Source of the DNA: JAFMKE01 sp964655225
GTDB lineage: Bacteria; Bacteroidota; Bacteroidia; Chitinophagales; UBA8649
Reading direction: 5' to 3'
Assembly (NCBI GenBank): GCA_964655225.1
Contig: CAZZMB010000007.1
Coordinates: 1 to 64,000, forward strand
DNA length: 64,000 nucleotides
Positions 8,918 through 18,229 of the stretch are shown here, piece by piece. The number at the start of each line of letters is the position of its first letter. Position 1 is the first letter of the stretch. The notes beneath the pieces are model-generated. The model saw nothing but the letters and a program-made list of their open reading frames with translations. It was not told the origin of the DNA and ran no database searches. Both the position numbers and the translations under genes were made by a program.

Positions 8918-9514
8918 ATGTTAAAAGTAGGTATTACAGGAGGAATAGGAAGTGGTAAAACCCACATCTGCCAGATGTTTGAACAACTCGGGGTTCCTAT
9001 CTACAATGCTGATGAAAGAGCCAAAAACCTAATGAATAATGATCCGATTGTAAGGCAAGATCTTATTAAAGCATTTGGTCCTGAGGTTTTTAATAAAGAT
9101 GGATTAAACCGAGATTTTTTAGCACAAACCGTCTTTAAAAATAAGGCTAAACTCAAGCAGTTAAATGATATTGTCCATCCTGCTGTTGCTCAAGACGCGC
9201 AAGCCTGGCAGCACCAACACAATGACAAGCCTTATACCATAAAGGAAGCGGCATTGTTATTCGAGACTGCTAGTTATAAAGAATTAGACAAAACAATCCT
9301 AGTACACGCCAAAGAAGATGAACGAATTCTTCGGGTAATGAGGCGAGACAAAGTGAGTAAAGAAAAAGTACTTGCCCGCATTAAGAATCAGTTTACTGAC
9401 TTAGATAAAATGGAACATGCTGATTTCATCATCAATAACGATGGGAATAGAGAAATTGAAAAAATGGTTAAAAAAATTCACTCTTACTTCAACATAGCAG
9501 CCATATCCTTCTAG
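8918..9514 (+). CDS. coaE: Dephospho-CoA kinase CoaE
   Basis: Catalyses the last step of coenzyme A synthesis, ATP-dependent 3'-phosphorylation of dephospho-CoA. The P-loop GGIGSGKTHIC is at the N-terminus, followed by IYNADERAKNLM (substrate-binding Asp), the central VHPAVAQDAQAW segment, and the lid with MRRDKVSKEKVLARIKNQ. 198 aa is normal. It stands alone after the yajC terminator; coaD, the preceding pathway step, is at 50866-51336 on the other strand. Confidence 0.94.
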   Translation: MLKVGITGGIGSGKTHICQMFEQLGVPIYNADERAKNLMNNDPIVRQDLIKAFGPEVFNKDGLNRDFLAQTVFKNKAKLKQLNDIVHPAVAQDAQAWQHQHNDKPYTIKEAALLFETASYKELDKTILVHAKEDERILRVMRRDKVSKEKVLARIKNQFTDLDKMEHADFIINNDGNREIEKMVKKIHSYFNIAAISF

Positions 9515-9620
9515 CCTAATTACTTAAAACTAGACGCATATTTTAACTGATAAGTGCTAGTATTATAAACTTTGTCTTGCAATAAAACTTGCCAAATCAT
9601 AAATATATTTAGTAAAACAA

Positions 9621-10223
9621 ATGAAGCTATTTGAAAACGAATCCGAAAGAAATTTGCTACCTAAAGACGGAGTAGTAAACTATTTTGATAAGATATTTAA
9701 CCAAACCGAAGCTGATCATTTTATAAAAAAACTATTAACCAGTATTGAGTGGAGAAATGATGAAGCAATAATTTTTGGGAAGAAAATAATTACCAAACGA
9801 AAAGCAGCTTGGTATGGCGATAAACAGTTTAAATACACCTATTCCAAAATTACAAAACAAGCCCTAATTTGGACAACTGAATTATTAGAGTTGAAGACCA
9901 CAGTTGAAGAAAGAACGGGAGAATCTTTTAACTCCTGTTTACTCAATCTATACCACAGTGGAAATGAAGGCATGGGGTGGCATAGTGATAACGAAAAAAA
10001 TTTAAAAAGTAATGGATCCATTGCCTCATTGAGCTTTGGAGCAGCGCGAAAATTTTCTTTCAAGCACAAAAAAAGTAAAGAAAAAGTGGGTATCGATCTA
10101 GAGCACGGTAGCTTATTGGTCATGAAAGGTGAAACACAACGCCACTGGCTGCATATGCTTCCAACAAGTAAAAAAATACTTAAACCCCGAGTCAACTTAA
10201 CGTTTAGAACAATAATCGATTAA
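9621..10223 (+). CDS. AlkB-like 2-oxoglutarate/Fe(II) dioxygenase
   Basis: Probable repair dioxygenase that oxidatively removes alkyl lesions from DNA or RNA bases. The double-stranded beta-helix core is visible: NLYHSGNEGMGWHSDNE gives the HxD iron ligands, MKGETQRHWLHMLP the distal His, and KPRVNLTFR the two 2-oxoglutarate-binding arginines. 200 aa resembles ALKBH2/3-like bacterial forms rather than E. coli AlkB. A near-consensus box TATATTTA (9604-9611) lies 9 nt before the ATG. It converges on bioA. Confidence 0.88.
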   Translation: MKLFENESERNLLPKDGVVNYFDKIFNQTEADHFIKKLLTSIEWRNDEAIIFGKKIITKRKAAWYGDKQFKYTYSKITKQALIWTTELLELKTTVEERTGESFNSCLLNLYHSGNEGMGWHSDNEKNLKSNGSIASLSFGAARKFSFKHKKSKEKVGIDLEHGSLLVMKGETQRHWLHMLPTSKKILKPRVNLTFRTIID

Positions 10224-10272
10224 AATAAATAAGACCATTAATCGCTAACAATGAAATTGATTCGCTTAAAAT

Positions 10273-11544
10273 CTATGCGACATATTCCACTATTTTCTCA
10301 TAAATGAAGTCTAGCTCATTATCAGATATGCAATATGGTGGAAGAATGTATAAGGTATTTCCAAGAGGGCGCAACAGCACACCTTTTTCCAAGAAGAAAT
10401 AGTTGATTTCATCTCGCACAGCATTCCCATAACCTGTGATAACCTCACTCTTCACATCCAAAGCAAGAATAGTACCCATCACACGAATATTTTCCACTTT
10501 AGTATTGCCTTTTAAACGCTCCATAAAGGATATATTTTTGGCTTGAATACCTTTAATTCTATTTTGACACTCTACTTCAAGTAATAAGTCTAAACTGGCA
10601 TTCGCAGAAGCACAAGCTATTGGATTAGCGGTAAACGAATGTCCATGAAAAAACGTTTTATTCATAAAATGATCCGATAAGAAAGCATCGTATATTTTTG
10701 CTGTACATGTAGTCACGCCCATTGCCATCACACCACCAGTAAGGCCTTTCGATAAACACATAATATCAGGCTTCTCCTCGCCTACTTCACTAGCAAAAAA
10801 AGTACCTGTCCTGCAAAAGCCTGTCATCACCTCATCGGCAATACAAAGTACCTTATGCTGCTTGCACAAAGCTAAAATTTCATCCAAAGTCTCCTTACTA
10901 TACATCAACATGCCACCAGCGCCTTGAACTAAGGGTTCGTATACAATAGCAGCCACATCCTGAGCTTCCACAAGTTGCCTAATTTCTGCGATGCATTGAT
11001 CCGCATTTTTTGCTGGACTTTCCACAAATTCTACATCAAATAAAAATGGAAAGAATGGTTCTGTAAATGCACTTCGACTGCCTACTGACATTGCCCCAAA
11101 AGTATCGCCATGGTAACCTTCCTTAAAAGCTATTACTTTAGTCTTTTCTTGTTGTATATTTTGCCAATATTGAAAAGCCATTTTTAAACCAACTTCCACT
11201 GCTGTTGAACCATTGTCTGAATAAAAGATTCGCGCTTGATTATCTGGTAAATTTTCTAGTAGACGTTCTGCTAATCTTACCGCTGGCTCATGCGTAAATC
11301 CTGCAAAAATTACATGCTCTAGACATCTTGCTTGTTCAGCTATCTTATCTGCGATATAAGGGTGGCTATGCCCATGTAAGCATGTCCACCAACTCGATAT
11401 CGCATCGATATATTTCTTGCCGTCCTCATCGAATAAATAGACACCCTCTCCTTTCTTCAAACCAATAGGCTTTGGGCCAACTTGCATTTGAGTAAATGGA
11501 TGCCATACACTGGCTTGACTTCTTTCAGATAAACTCTTTTTCAT
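10273..11544 (-). CDS. bioA: Adenosylmethionine-8-amino-7-oxononanoate aminotransferase BioA
   Basis: PLP enzyme of biotin synthesis that converts KAPA to DAPA with S-adenosylmethionine as amino donor. Diagnostic are VWHPFTQM at the N-terminus, SSWWTCLHGHSHPYI, YHGDTFGAMSVG, the cofactor Asp in ADEVMTGFCRTG and the PLP Lys in CLSKGLTGG. 423 aa is the usual length. No other biotin gene is in the window, so bioA is unlinked here. A near-match TTACTTTG box lies at 11562-11569 on the minus strand, 17 nt before the ATG. Confidence 0.94.
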   Translation of the reverse strand: MKKSLSERSQASVWHPFTQMQVGPKPIGLKKGEGVYLFDEDGKKYIDAISSWWTCLHGHSHPYIADKIAEQARCLEHVIFAGFTHEPAVRLAERLLENLPDNQARIFYSDNGSTAVEVGLKMAFQYWQNIQQEKTKVIAFKEGYHGDTFGAMSVGSRSAFTEPFFPFLFDVEFVESPAKNADQCIAEIRQLVEAQDVAAIVYEPLVQGAGGMLMYSKETLDEILALCKQHKVLCIADEVMTGFCRTGTFFASEVGEEKPDIMCLSKGLTGGVMAMGVTTCTAKIYDAFLSDHFMNKTFFHGHSFTANPIACASANASLDLLLEVECQNRIKGIQAKNISFMERLKGNTKVENIRVMGTILALDVKSEVITGYGNAVRDEINYFFLEKGVLLRPLGNTLYILPPYCISDNELDFIYEKIVEYVA

Positions 11545-11624
11545 TTTTTTTCAATTGCTAACAAAGTAAGGGTTTCAGATATTAACAACCTAATACTATA
11601 CTAATAACATCTATTGTCTTACAT

Positions 11625-13076
11625 CTAATATTTGATGCAAATATTTTTAGGCTCTGTAAAGAAACGTAAAGCTTCAACCCCACCTTCCCGGCCTACTCCA
11701 CTATTTTTTACTCCACCGAAAGGAGTACGCAAATCTCGCAGCAGCCAGGTATTTACCCAAACAATTCCTGCATGTATATTTTCAGCTACTCGATGCGCTC
11801 GTTTTAGATCATTGGTAAATATAGTAGCACTTAAGCCAAACTTGGTATTATTAGCCAAAGCCAAAACCTCTTCTTCTGTTTTAAACTTATTTAATGTTAC
11901 CACGGGGCCAAAAATTTCATCTTGATTCGTCACACAATTTGGCTGCAAGCCTTCAATAACTGTAGGAGCAATAAAATAACCATCCTTACATCTCCCTTCC
12001 CCCTTCACAGCTTGACCACCAATCAAAACCTGTCCACCTTCATCTTTAGCTATATCAATATGATTTAATACTTTCCGGAAGTGCGCTTTTGATACTACTG
12101 CACCAATATTTGTGTTATTTTCATTGGGATCACCAACTTTCAATTCTGCTACAGCAGCAACAAATTTGTCTCTAAACTTCTGGTATAACTTTTCTTGGAT
12201 GTAAATACGCGATCCACACAAGCAAATCTGTCCTTGATTACTAAAGGAGGCTTTCAAACTCGTTGCAACTGCATTATCTAAGTCAGCATCATCAAATATA
12301 ATATTAGGATTCTTGCCTCCTAGTTCTAAACTCAACTTCTTAAACATCGGAGCTGCTGTTCTTGCTATATGCTCGCCAGTTTTGGTCCCACCCGTAAATG
12401 AAATCGCCTTAATTTTTTCGTGTTCTGCAATCGCTTGACCAGCACTTGGACCAAGGCCATGAACAATATTTAAAACTCCTTTAGGAAGTCCTGCCTCAAT
12501 ACAAATCTTTGAAAATAGGTAAGCAGTTAACGGAGTTACTTCACTTGGCTTGGCTATCACACAATTTCCCGCGGCTAAAGCCGGAGCTATTTTCCAAGTA
12601 AAAAGATACAAAGGTAGATTCCAAGGAGAAATACAACCCACAATACCAATCGGCCTCCGCAGCGTATAATTAATAGCTAAATTTTCCATATGATGTGACT
12701 CGCTAGCAAAGTGCTCTATAGCCGTTGCGAAGAAGTGAATGTTATCATACGCTCTTGGAATATCAATCAACTCAGCCAAAGCGACTGGCTTGCCATTATC
12801 CATCGATTCCGCAGCAGCTAACTCTTTCTGGTATTTTATAATTCCAGCGGCGATTTTCAGCATCACCTCGCTTCGAGCCTTTACTCCAGCATTCGACCAT
12901 AAAGGGAATGCTTGCTCTGCTGCTTGAACAGCAGACTCTACGTCTTTGGCATCCGATGATGGAATATGAGCATAGACCTTACCAGTTGCGGGCTCAACAT
13001 TGTCAATATATTGGCCACTCAGAGGCTCAACTAATTCTCCATTGATATAATTCTTTAAAAATTGCTCTATTTGCAT
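11625..13076 (-). CDS. Aldehyde dehydrogenase, 2-aminomuconate-semialdehyde dehydrogenase-like
   Basis: NAD-dependent aldehyde dehydrogenase most like ALDH8A1/AMSDH, which oxidises 2-aminomuconate 6-semialdehyde in tryptophan (kynurenine) degradation. Supporting stretches are SPWNLPLYLFTWKIAPALAA, the catalytic Glu in LSLELGGKNPNIIFDDADLD, and the catalytic Cys region FSNQGQICLCGSRI. 2-hydroxymuconic semialdehyde dehydrogenase is the main alternative. The start is set at the ATG at 13076 (MQIEQFLKN, 483 aa): a perfect TATATTTG box ends 4 nt before it, and the longer frame to 13106 would run into the mdh terminator. ACMSD, whose product is this enzyme's expected substrate, is at 34089-35099. 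Confidence 0.85.
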   Translation of the reverse strand: MQIEQFLKNYINGELVEPLSGQYIDNVEPATGKVYAHIPSSDAKDVESAVQAAEQAFPLWSNAGVKARSEVMLKIAAGIIKYQKELAAAESMDNGKPVALAELIDIPRAYDNIHFFATAIEHFASESHHMENLAINYTLRRPIGIVGCISPWNLPLYLFTWKIAPALAAGNCVIAKPSEVTPLTAYLFSKICIEAGLPKGVLNIVHGLGPSAGQAIAEHEKIKAISFTGGTKTGEHIARTAAPMFKKLSLELGGKNPNIIFDDADLDNAVATSLKASFSNQGQICLCGSRIYIQEKLYQKFRDKFVAAVAELKVGDPNENNTNIGAVVSKAHFRKVLNHIDIAKDEGGQVLIGGQAVKGEGRCKDGYFIAPTVIEGLQPNCVTNQDEIFGPVVTLNKFKTEEEVLALANNTKFGLSATIFTNDLKRAHRVAENIHAGIVWVNTWLLRDLRTPFGGVKNSGVGREGGVEALRFFTEPKNICIKY

Positions 13077-13080
13077 GCTA

Positions 13081-13088
13081 CAAATATA
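13081..13088 (-). promoter_or_regulatory. Start-proximal TATATTTG box of the AMSDH-like gene
   Basis: Minus strand reads TATATTTG-TAGC-ATG. A TAnnTTTG -7 box 4 nt before the start codon predicts a transcript beginning at or next to the A of ATG (leaderless). No clear -33 element. Confidence 0.6.
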
Positions 13089-13105
13089 AGGGGAAAACAA
13101 AGACA

Positions 13106-13145
13106 TAAAAAAACCCCAGACTACCTTTCGGCAACATGGAGTTTT
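13106..13145 (-). terminator. Rho-independent terminator after mdh
   Basis: On the minus strand AAAACTCCA (13145-13137) pairs with TGGGGTTTT (13118-13110), one G-T wobble, and runs into T residues. The loop contains a GCC-GAAA-GGT mini-hairpin. It closes mdh and lies just upstream of the promoter of the aldehyde dehydrogenase gene. Confidence 0.85.
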
Positions 13146-13188
13146 AGGTGTTATTTAATTTTATGATTTGAGAATTATATTTCTATAT

Positions 13189-14109
13189 CTAGAGGACACT
13201 ATTTGTTTTCTTAACTGCCTCAGCACTTGAGCTCATCTTGGCATGCTCAGCTTCACTTAGTTCGAGTTCTACAATTTTTTCTACCCCATTTTTACCTAAA
13301 ATAACCGGTACTCCAATACATAAGTCATGTAATCCATATTCACCTTCTAAAAAAACTGAACAAGGAATCATTTTTTTCTGATCACAAACAATCGATTGCA
13401 CTAAAGTTGAAACCGCTGCACCTGGCGCATACCATGCACTTGTTCCTAGCATACCCGTCAAAGTTGCTCCACCCACTTTTGTGGCTTCCATCAATTCACT
13501 AATTCTTTCTTCACTTAAGAATTCACTGATTGGGACACCTCTATAACGAGCTAATCGAGTTAAAGGAACCATTCCCTTATCACTGTGACCACCGATAACC
13601 ATGCCATCCACATCACTTCCAGGACAAGCTAAGGCTTCCGATATTCTATATTGAAATCGAGCACTATCTAATGCCCCTCCCATACCTATAACTCTATTTT
13701 TAGGTAGTCCTGTGCTCTTCAATGCCAAATATGTCATTGTATCCATCGGATTACTAACCACAACAATAATTGCTTCTGGAGAGTGCTTTAAAATATTTTC
13801 CGTTACAGATTTAACAATTCCTGCATTAATACCTATTAATTCTTCTCTTGTCATTCCTGGCTTTCGAGGAATTCCAGAAGTAATAACTACAACCTGGCTA
13901 CCAGCAGTTTCTGAATAATCATTGGTTGATCCAACTATCCTGGTATCGAAACCATTCAAATTGGCAGTTTGCATTAAATCCATTGCTTTTCCTTCAGCAA
14001 AATTTTCTTTAATGTCTAATAAAACTACTTCTGAGCAAAAGTTCTTAATGGCAATATATTCGGCACAACTAGCCCCTACATTTCCTGCTCCAATTACGGA
14101 TACTTTCAT
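13189..14109 (-). CDS. mdh: Malate dehydrogenase (LDH-like type)
   Basis: TCA-cycle NAD-dependent malate/oxaloacetate oxidoreductase. The Rossmann motif GAGNVGASCAEY is at the N-terminus; IPRKPGMTREEL carries the two arginines that set malate specificity over lactate; VVSNPMDTMTYLA, GMGGALDSARF and the catalytic His in GGHSDKGMVPL follow. 306 aa fits the lactate-dehydrogenase-like MDH clade found in Bacteroidota. It has its own TACCTTTG promoter (14151-14158) and a strong terminator, so it is monocistronic. Confidence 0.94.
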   Translation of the reverse strand: MKVSVIGAGNVGASCAEYIAIKNFCSEVVLLDIKENFAEGKAMDLMQTANLNGFDTRIVGSTNDYSETAGSQVVVITSGIPRKPGMTREELIGINAGIVKSVTENILKHSPEAIIVVVSNPMDTMTYLALKSTGLPKNRVIGMGGALDSARFQYRISEALACPGSDVDGMVIGGHSDKGMVPLTRLARYRGVPISEFLSEERISELMEATKVGGATLTGMLGTSAWYAPGAAVSTLVQSIVCDQKKMIPCSVFLEGEYGLHDLCIGVPVILGKNGVEKIVELELSEAEHAKMSSSAEAVKKTNSVL

Positions 14110-14150
14110 ATTTTTTATGTTATAATTTGAGTGTTTTGAAATAATTCAAA

Positions 14151-14158
14151 CAAAGGTA
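14151..14158 (-). promoter_or_regulatory. -7 box TACCTTTG for mdh
   Basis: Exact TAnnTTTG on the minus strand, 41 nt before the mdh ATG. No good -33 TTG at the expected spacing. Confidence 0.55.
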
Positions 14159-14246
14159 GAAAAAAATGCGTTTATCTAATAAGAGAAATCTTTTTAGTAA
14201 TAGTCTAAGTAATGATTTACCTTAGTAGTTCAATTTTAAAATTTCT

Positions 14247-15895
14247 ATGAAATATTTTTACATTTTACTTGCGATTTTTACCACCTTTCCAATATTCACT
14301 CACGCGCAACACGAGCATACTCGAAATGTTAGCTGGTGTGGTACAGAAATAAGTGATGAGGGAATGCAAGCTTTTTATCAACGAGATAAAAGCCATCTGA
14401 ACCTTAAGACAGGAAACTATCCTACCGTTTATATTCCCATCGTATATCATTTAGTCGGTGAAGATAACGGTACCGGATATTATGAGTTAAGTGAATTGTT
14501 CAGAGCGCATTGCGAGCTACAGGATTTATTTAACAACGCGGATATCGTTTTCTACATAAAAGATATTCAATATGTAGACAATTCAAACTATTACAGTGGG
14601 GGCTCAACTTACCCGTTATTTACAAATTACAATGACCGAGATGCGTGTAATGTATTTCTAGTAAGCCAAATGAGTGGTGTTTGTGGATACAGTTTTGTCC
14701 CATCTACCTCAGGGCCAGGTCCCAATCGCGGTGGTATTATGCTTGCTATGAATTGTATGGAGCCAGGAAATACAACCTATCGTCATGAAATGGGTCATTA
14801 TCTAAACTTACCACACACCTTTTATGGATGGGAAGGTGAAAACCCTCCTGGAATTGGCACAAATGCGCCAAACTCGATTGGTGGAAGAGCAGTTGAAAGA
14901 GCTGACCAATCGAATTGCCTTAGCTCTGGTGATGGTTTTTGTGATACTCCTCCAGATTATTTAAGTGATAGATGGACTTGTAATTTTGCAAGAGAATACA
15001 GAGATCCAAACGGAATTCTCTTTACAATCGATGAAAAGAACTTTATGTCCTATAGTAATGATGGTTGTTCTTCTTATTTAAAGGATGATCAATTAGCAGA
15101 GGTAAATGCGGCTCCTGCCAGTTATCGATCATACCTATTGAATGATCCCATTCCATCGATTGATACTGTTGCTTCTATGGGAGGCTTGTTGCCCGAGCAG
15201 AATACACTCAATCTAAATTCTAATGAAGTAATCATTTCCTGGAACCGAACNNNNNNNNNNNNNNNNNNNNNNNNNNNNNNNNNNNNNNNNNNNNNNNNNN
15301 NNNNNNNNNNNNNNNNNNNNNNNNNNNNNNNNNNNNNNNNNNNNNNNNNNCGGTTACTGTGGTTAGTAATGCGGGTGACACTTTATTCAGTCAAATTAAT
15401 GTGGATGCGCCAGACGAACTTATCGTAGATATTAGTCAAGTAGGAAACGAACTTGTTGCAAGTATTTCAGGAGGAACACCTCCATATTCATACATATGGG
15501 ATAATGGAAGCGAAAGCTTGACGCTAGCGAATATTGAAAGTGGTAATTATACTTTTATCGTTGTTGATCAATTTGGGTGTCAAAAATCTGATTTTGGTAG
15601 TTTTAATAATCAAGCCACAGGAATTATAGACCAAAATCTAATCGGTAATATTATCCTAGCGCCAAATCCAAGCCAGAGCGGTCTGGTTAAGCTTGTAGTT
15701 CCAATGAAAACTGCTGAGAGTCTAGAGATATCAATAATGGACATCAGTGGCAAAGTATTAAATATTCAAAACCTACAGACAAAACAAGGCCTAAACACTT
15801 TTCAAATGGATTTAAGTATGCTTAGCAAGGGAGTTTATATTGTGCATGCACAATCTTCTGCCGCAGCTCAGAGTACGAAACTAGTGATACGATAG
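14247..15895 (+). CDS. Secreted M43 (pappalysin-like) metalloprotease with T9SS tail, interrupted by assembly gap
   Basis: Secreted zinc protease exported by type IX secretion. The signal peptide ends near FTHAQ. The zinc site HEMGHYLNLPH (first His about residue 180) and the Met-turn segment FMSYSNDG fit MEROPS M43. After the 100-N gap (15251-15350) the reading frame resumes as VTVVSNAGDTLFSQ, followed by a SprB-like GGTPPYSYIWDNG repeat and a type A sorting domain with APNPSQSG, SISGKV-like MDISGKVL and the ending KLVIR. The two halves are in different frames across the 100 placeholder Ns, which only says the true gap length is not 100. I treat them as one gene. A terminator follows directly. 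Confidence 0.82.
15251..15350. other. Assembly gap (100 N)
   Basis: Exactly 100 N residues, the usual placeholder for a gap of unknown size. It falls in the spacer or repeat region of the M43 protease gene between the catalytic domain and the C-terminal repeats. For one continuous frame the true length must be 2 modulo 3. Confidence 0.98.
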
Positions 15896-15914
15896 GAAAA
15901 TCAACCATCTTCTT

Positions 15915-15951
15915 AAAGCCTTGGGTATATTATATAAGGCTTTTTATTTTT
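15915..15951 (+). terminator. Rho-independent terminator after M43 protease
   Basis: AAAGCCTT (15915-15922) pairs with AAGGCTTT (15936-15943) over a 13-nt loop and continues into TTATTTTT. It overlaps the end of the convergent tilS gene by a few bases. Confidence 0.75.
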
Positions 15952-17293
15952 GACTTATAGCCAACACCTCAATAGTCTTTGGAGTTATCTTGAATCGATC
16001 ATCAATGCGATGAGCTAACACCCAAGCAATCCTTTCGCCCGAGATTAAAACCCAAGTATTTTCCTTATCGAAGGCTGAGATCTTTTGATCACGCAAAAAT
16101 TTACCGATATTCTTTTTACTTGGTTTTCCTGAAGGTTTTTGGAGTCCAATAGGATAAAAATAATCGCCCGTTTTCCATTTTCTTAGAATTAATGGATAAG
16201 ACAGCTTGCTAACATCAAGGTAAGCATGTGATGGCTTTTTGTTTATCTTTCTCAACTTATTAATCGTTTTTACACTAAACGATAAAGTAAAATCATTTTC
16301 TATCTTTAGGTTTTTACTTCCCTTCGATATTGGATAGCGTTCAGCTTTAAATATTTGCTTCAATGGGGTAACTATTAAAAACTTGCGATCTTTTAGTATT
16401 CGATATTCTTTGCTCAAATACACTTTAACATCGCTTTGCTGCATGCCCTGAACCAAATCAGTCACATCACTAGCATTAAAACCATAAGGTCTAAATAACT
16501 CAAACAATAAACTATAATTGACCCCATAATTAAGGAGTTTTTTTATACTAATAAAAAAACTGCCTTTCCGGGGCTTTAAAAGTTTTTGTTTCCACTCTGC
16601 CACAATTATATCATGCATCTTCTCAATATCATTCCATCGTGTGAAATGATCTTTCATAGTTGCATCCAAGCCTTGATTAATTTCTCTTAAAGGTCCTAAA
16701 ACTTGGTGTCTTATTTTATTGCGATCATATTTAAGCGTTAAATTTGAACTATCTTCTCGGTATTCAATCTCATTAACCTTGATATACTGTTGAATATCTT
16801 CCAATGAAACTTGAAGTAAAGGCCTTACAATATTCCCTTGTTTGGGTAACATTCCTCTTATTCCTTTAATACCCGTCCCCTTAGCCAACTTAAAAAGCAA
16901 TGTTTCAATATTGTCCTGCAGGTGATGGGCTGTTAAGATCGTTTGCGCATTCTCCTCCTTTCTTATATCTTCCAACCAATTATATCGAAGCGATCGTGCT
17001 AGATCTTGAATAGAACGTTTCTGCTCCTGACTAATGCGAGATGTTTCGAATGAAACACTTCGAAAATCAAGTTGACGGTATTCACAATATTTTTTTAAGA
17101 AAACAAGGTCTGCTTCACTTTCAGCACCCCTTAAATTATAGTTACAATGGGCAACAACGAATGCGTAATTCAGCTGCCGTAATACATCAATTAAAACCAT
17201 AGAATCTTTACCTCCACTGCAGGCTAGGATTAATCTGTCCCCTGTATTAAATAAAGCTTCTTGTTTAATGAAGTTTTGAACTTGCTCCAGCAT
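15944..17293 (-). CDS. tilS: tRNA(Ile)-lysidine synthase TilS
   Basis: ATP-dependent enzyme that makes lysidine at C34 of tRNA-Ile2(CAT) so that it reads AUA. The PP-loop LACSGGKDSMVLIDVL lies at the N-terminus and TAHHLQDNIETLLFKLAKGTG in the catalytic domain; the C-terminal LSYPLILRKWKTGDYFYPIG is the TilS C-terminal domain. The start is set at the second of two adjacent ATGs (17293) because TATATTTG ends 4 nt before it; the ATG at 17296 is equally possible by homology. A longer frame to 17359 adds a non-homologous extension and is rejected. About 449 aa. Confidence 0.92.
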   Translation of the reverse strand: MLEQVQNFIKQEALFNTGDRLILACSGGKDSMVLIDVLRQLNYAFVVAHCNYNLRGAESEADLVFLKKYCEYRQLDFRSVSFETSRISQEQKRSIQDLARSLRYNWLEDIRKEENAQTILTAHHLQDNIETLLFKLAKGTGIKGIRGMLPKQGNIVRPLLQVSLEDIQQYIKVNEIEYREDSSNLTLKYDRNKIRHQVLGPLREINQGLDATMKDHFTRWNDIEKMHDIIVAEWKQKLLKPRKGSFFISIKKLLNYGVNYSLLFELFRPYGFNASDVTDLVQGMQQSDVKVYLSKEYRILKDRKFLIVTPLKQIFKAERYPISKGSKNLKIENDFTLSFSVKTINKLRKINKKPSHAYLDVSKLSYPLILRKWKTGDYFYPIGLQKPSGKPSKKNIGKFLRDQKISAFDKENTWVLISGERIAWVLAHRIDDRFKITPKTIEVLAISQK

Positions 17294-17297
17294 CATA

Positions 17298-17305
17298 CAA
17301 ATATA
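17298..17305 (-). promoter_or_regulatory. Start-proximal TATATTTG box of tilS
   Basis: Minus strand reads TATATTTG-TATG-ATG. The TAnnTTTG box is 4 nt from the ATG at 17293 and 1 nt from the ATG at 17296, predicting a leaderless mRNA starting at the former. Confidence 0.6.
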
Positions 17306-17440
17306 GAATTTCTCATGTAAACTCCATTTAACTTTAGGATAATAATGTAGGAAAAACAAGGATTTTAACGAGATAGTCTATCAGCATAAACTTTATTTAC
17401 CAAACGTTTGTTTTATCTATTAAAATAAGCACTTTTTTAT

Positions 17441-17448
17441 TACTTTTG
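17441..17448 (+). promoter_or_regulatory. -7 box TACTTTTG for etfBA
   Basis: Exact TAnnTTTG, 23 nt before the etfB ATG, predicting a leader of about 18 nt. No TTG at 17-23 nt upstream. Confidence 0.6.
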
Positions 17449-17471
17449 TGATACAATAAAAATTAATTGTT

Positions 17472-18212
17472 ATGAAAATTTTAGTTCCAATAAGCAAAGT
17501 GCCGGATACTACGGCAAAAATTGCTTTTACAAATAATAATACTGAGTTCGATACAAACAATGTACAATTCATTATCAATCCTACAGATGAATGGTTTGCA
17601 TTGGTTAGAGCAATTGAATTAGTAGAAAAAAATGGTGGATCCGTTACTGTTATCAACGTTGGTTCCGCAGAAAATGATCAATTCATTAGAAAAGCACTGG
17701 CTATAGGTGCAAATGATGCAGTTCGTGTTGATGCTCAGGCAAAGGATGCTTTTTTTACTGCTTCTCAGATTGCTGATTATGCCAAGGCAAACGCTTATGA
17801 TCTTGTGATTACGGGTAAAGAAACCATCGATTACAATGGTTCTCAAATCGGCGGTATGATTGCTGAATTCATGGACGTTGGCTATGTAGGCCTCGTTACA
17901 AGATTGGACATTGAAGATGGTAAAGTAAGCTTAAACAGGGAAATAGAAGGCGGTGAAGAAGTTGTGGAAGCTAATCTTCCACTTGTAGTAAGTGCCCAAA
18001 AGGGAATGGCTGAGCAAAGAATTCCTAACATGCGGGGTATTATGCAAGCAAGAACAAAGCCGTTGAACGTTATACCTGCTAATGGAACGAACTCAATAGT
18101 AAATATTGCATCCTATCACTTACCGCCTGCTAAAAGTGGGTGTACCTATGTAGATGCCGAAAATATTGGTGAATTGGTTCGATTATTACATGAAGAAGCC
18201 AAAGTAATTTAA
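17472..18212 (+). CDS. etfB: Electron transfer flavoprotein beta subunit
   Basis: Small subunit of ETF, which carries electrons from acyl-CoA and other dehydrogenases to the quinone pool. MKILVPISKVPDTTAKIAF at the N-terminus, IINPTDEWFALVRAIEL, and the AMP/FAD-binding segment TGKETIDYNGSQIGGMIAE are characteristic, with NREIEGGEEVVEANLPLVVS later on. 246 aa is normal. The gene is 17 nt upstream of etfA and preceded by a TACTTTTG box. In this degradative setting it would serve fatty acid and branched-chain amino acid oxidation, though no acyl-CoA dehydrogenase is in the window. Confidence 0.95.
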   Translation: MKILVPISKVPDTTAKIAFTNNNTEFDTNNVQFIINPTDEWFALVRAIELVEKNGGSVTVINVGSAENDQFIRKALAIGANDAVRVDAQAKDAFFTASQIADYAKANAYDLVITGKETIDYNGSQIGGMIAEFMDVGYVGLVTRLDIEDGKVSLNREIEGGEEVVEANLPLVVSAQKGMAEQRIPNMRGIMQARTKPLNVIPANGTNSIVNIASYHLPPAKSGCTYVDAENIGELVRLLHEEAKVI

Positions 18213-18229
18213 CTTAAAAAAAAGAAAAA

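Noticed and set aside
15359..15895. Separate gene starting at a GTG after the N block
   Set aside because: The frame is open up to the gap and the sequence is the repeat and sorting part expected for the preceding protease.
17297..17359. N-terminal extension of TilS
   Set aside because: Sequence before the tandem ATGs is unrelated to TilS and overlaps the promoter box.
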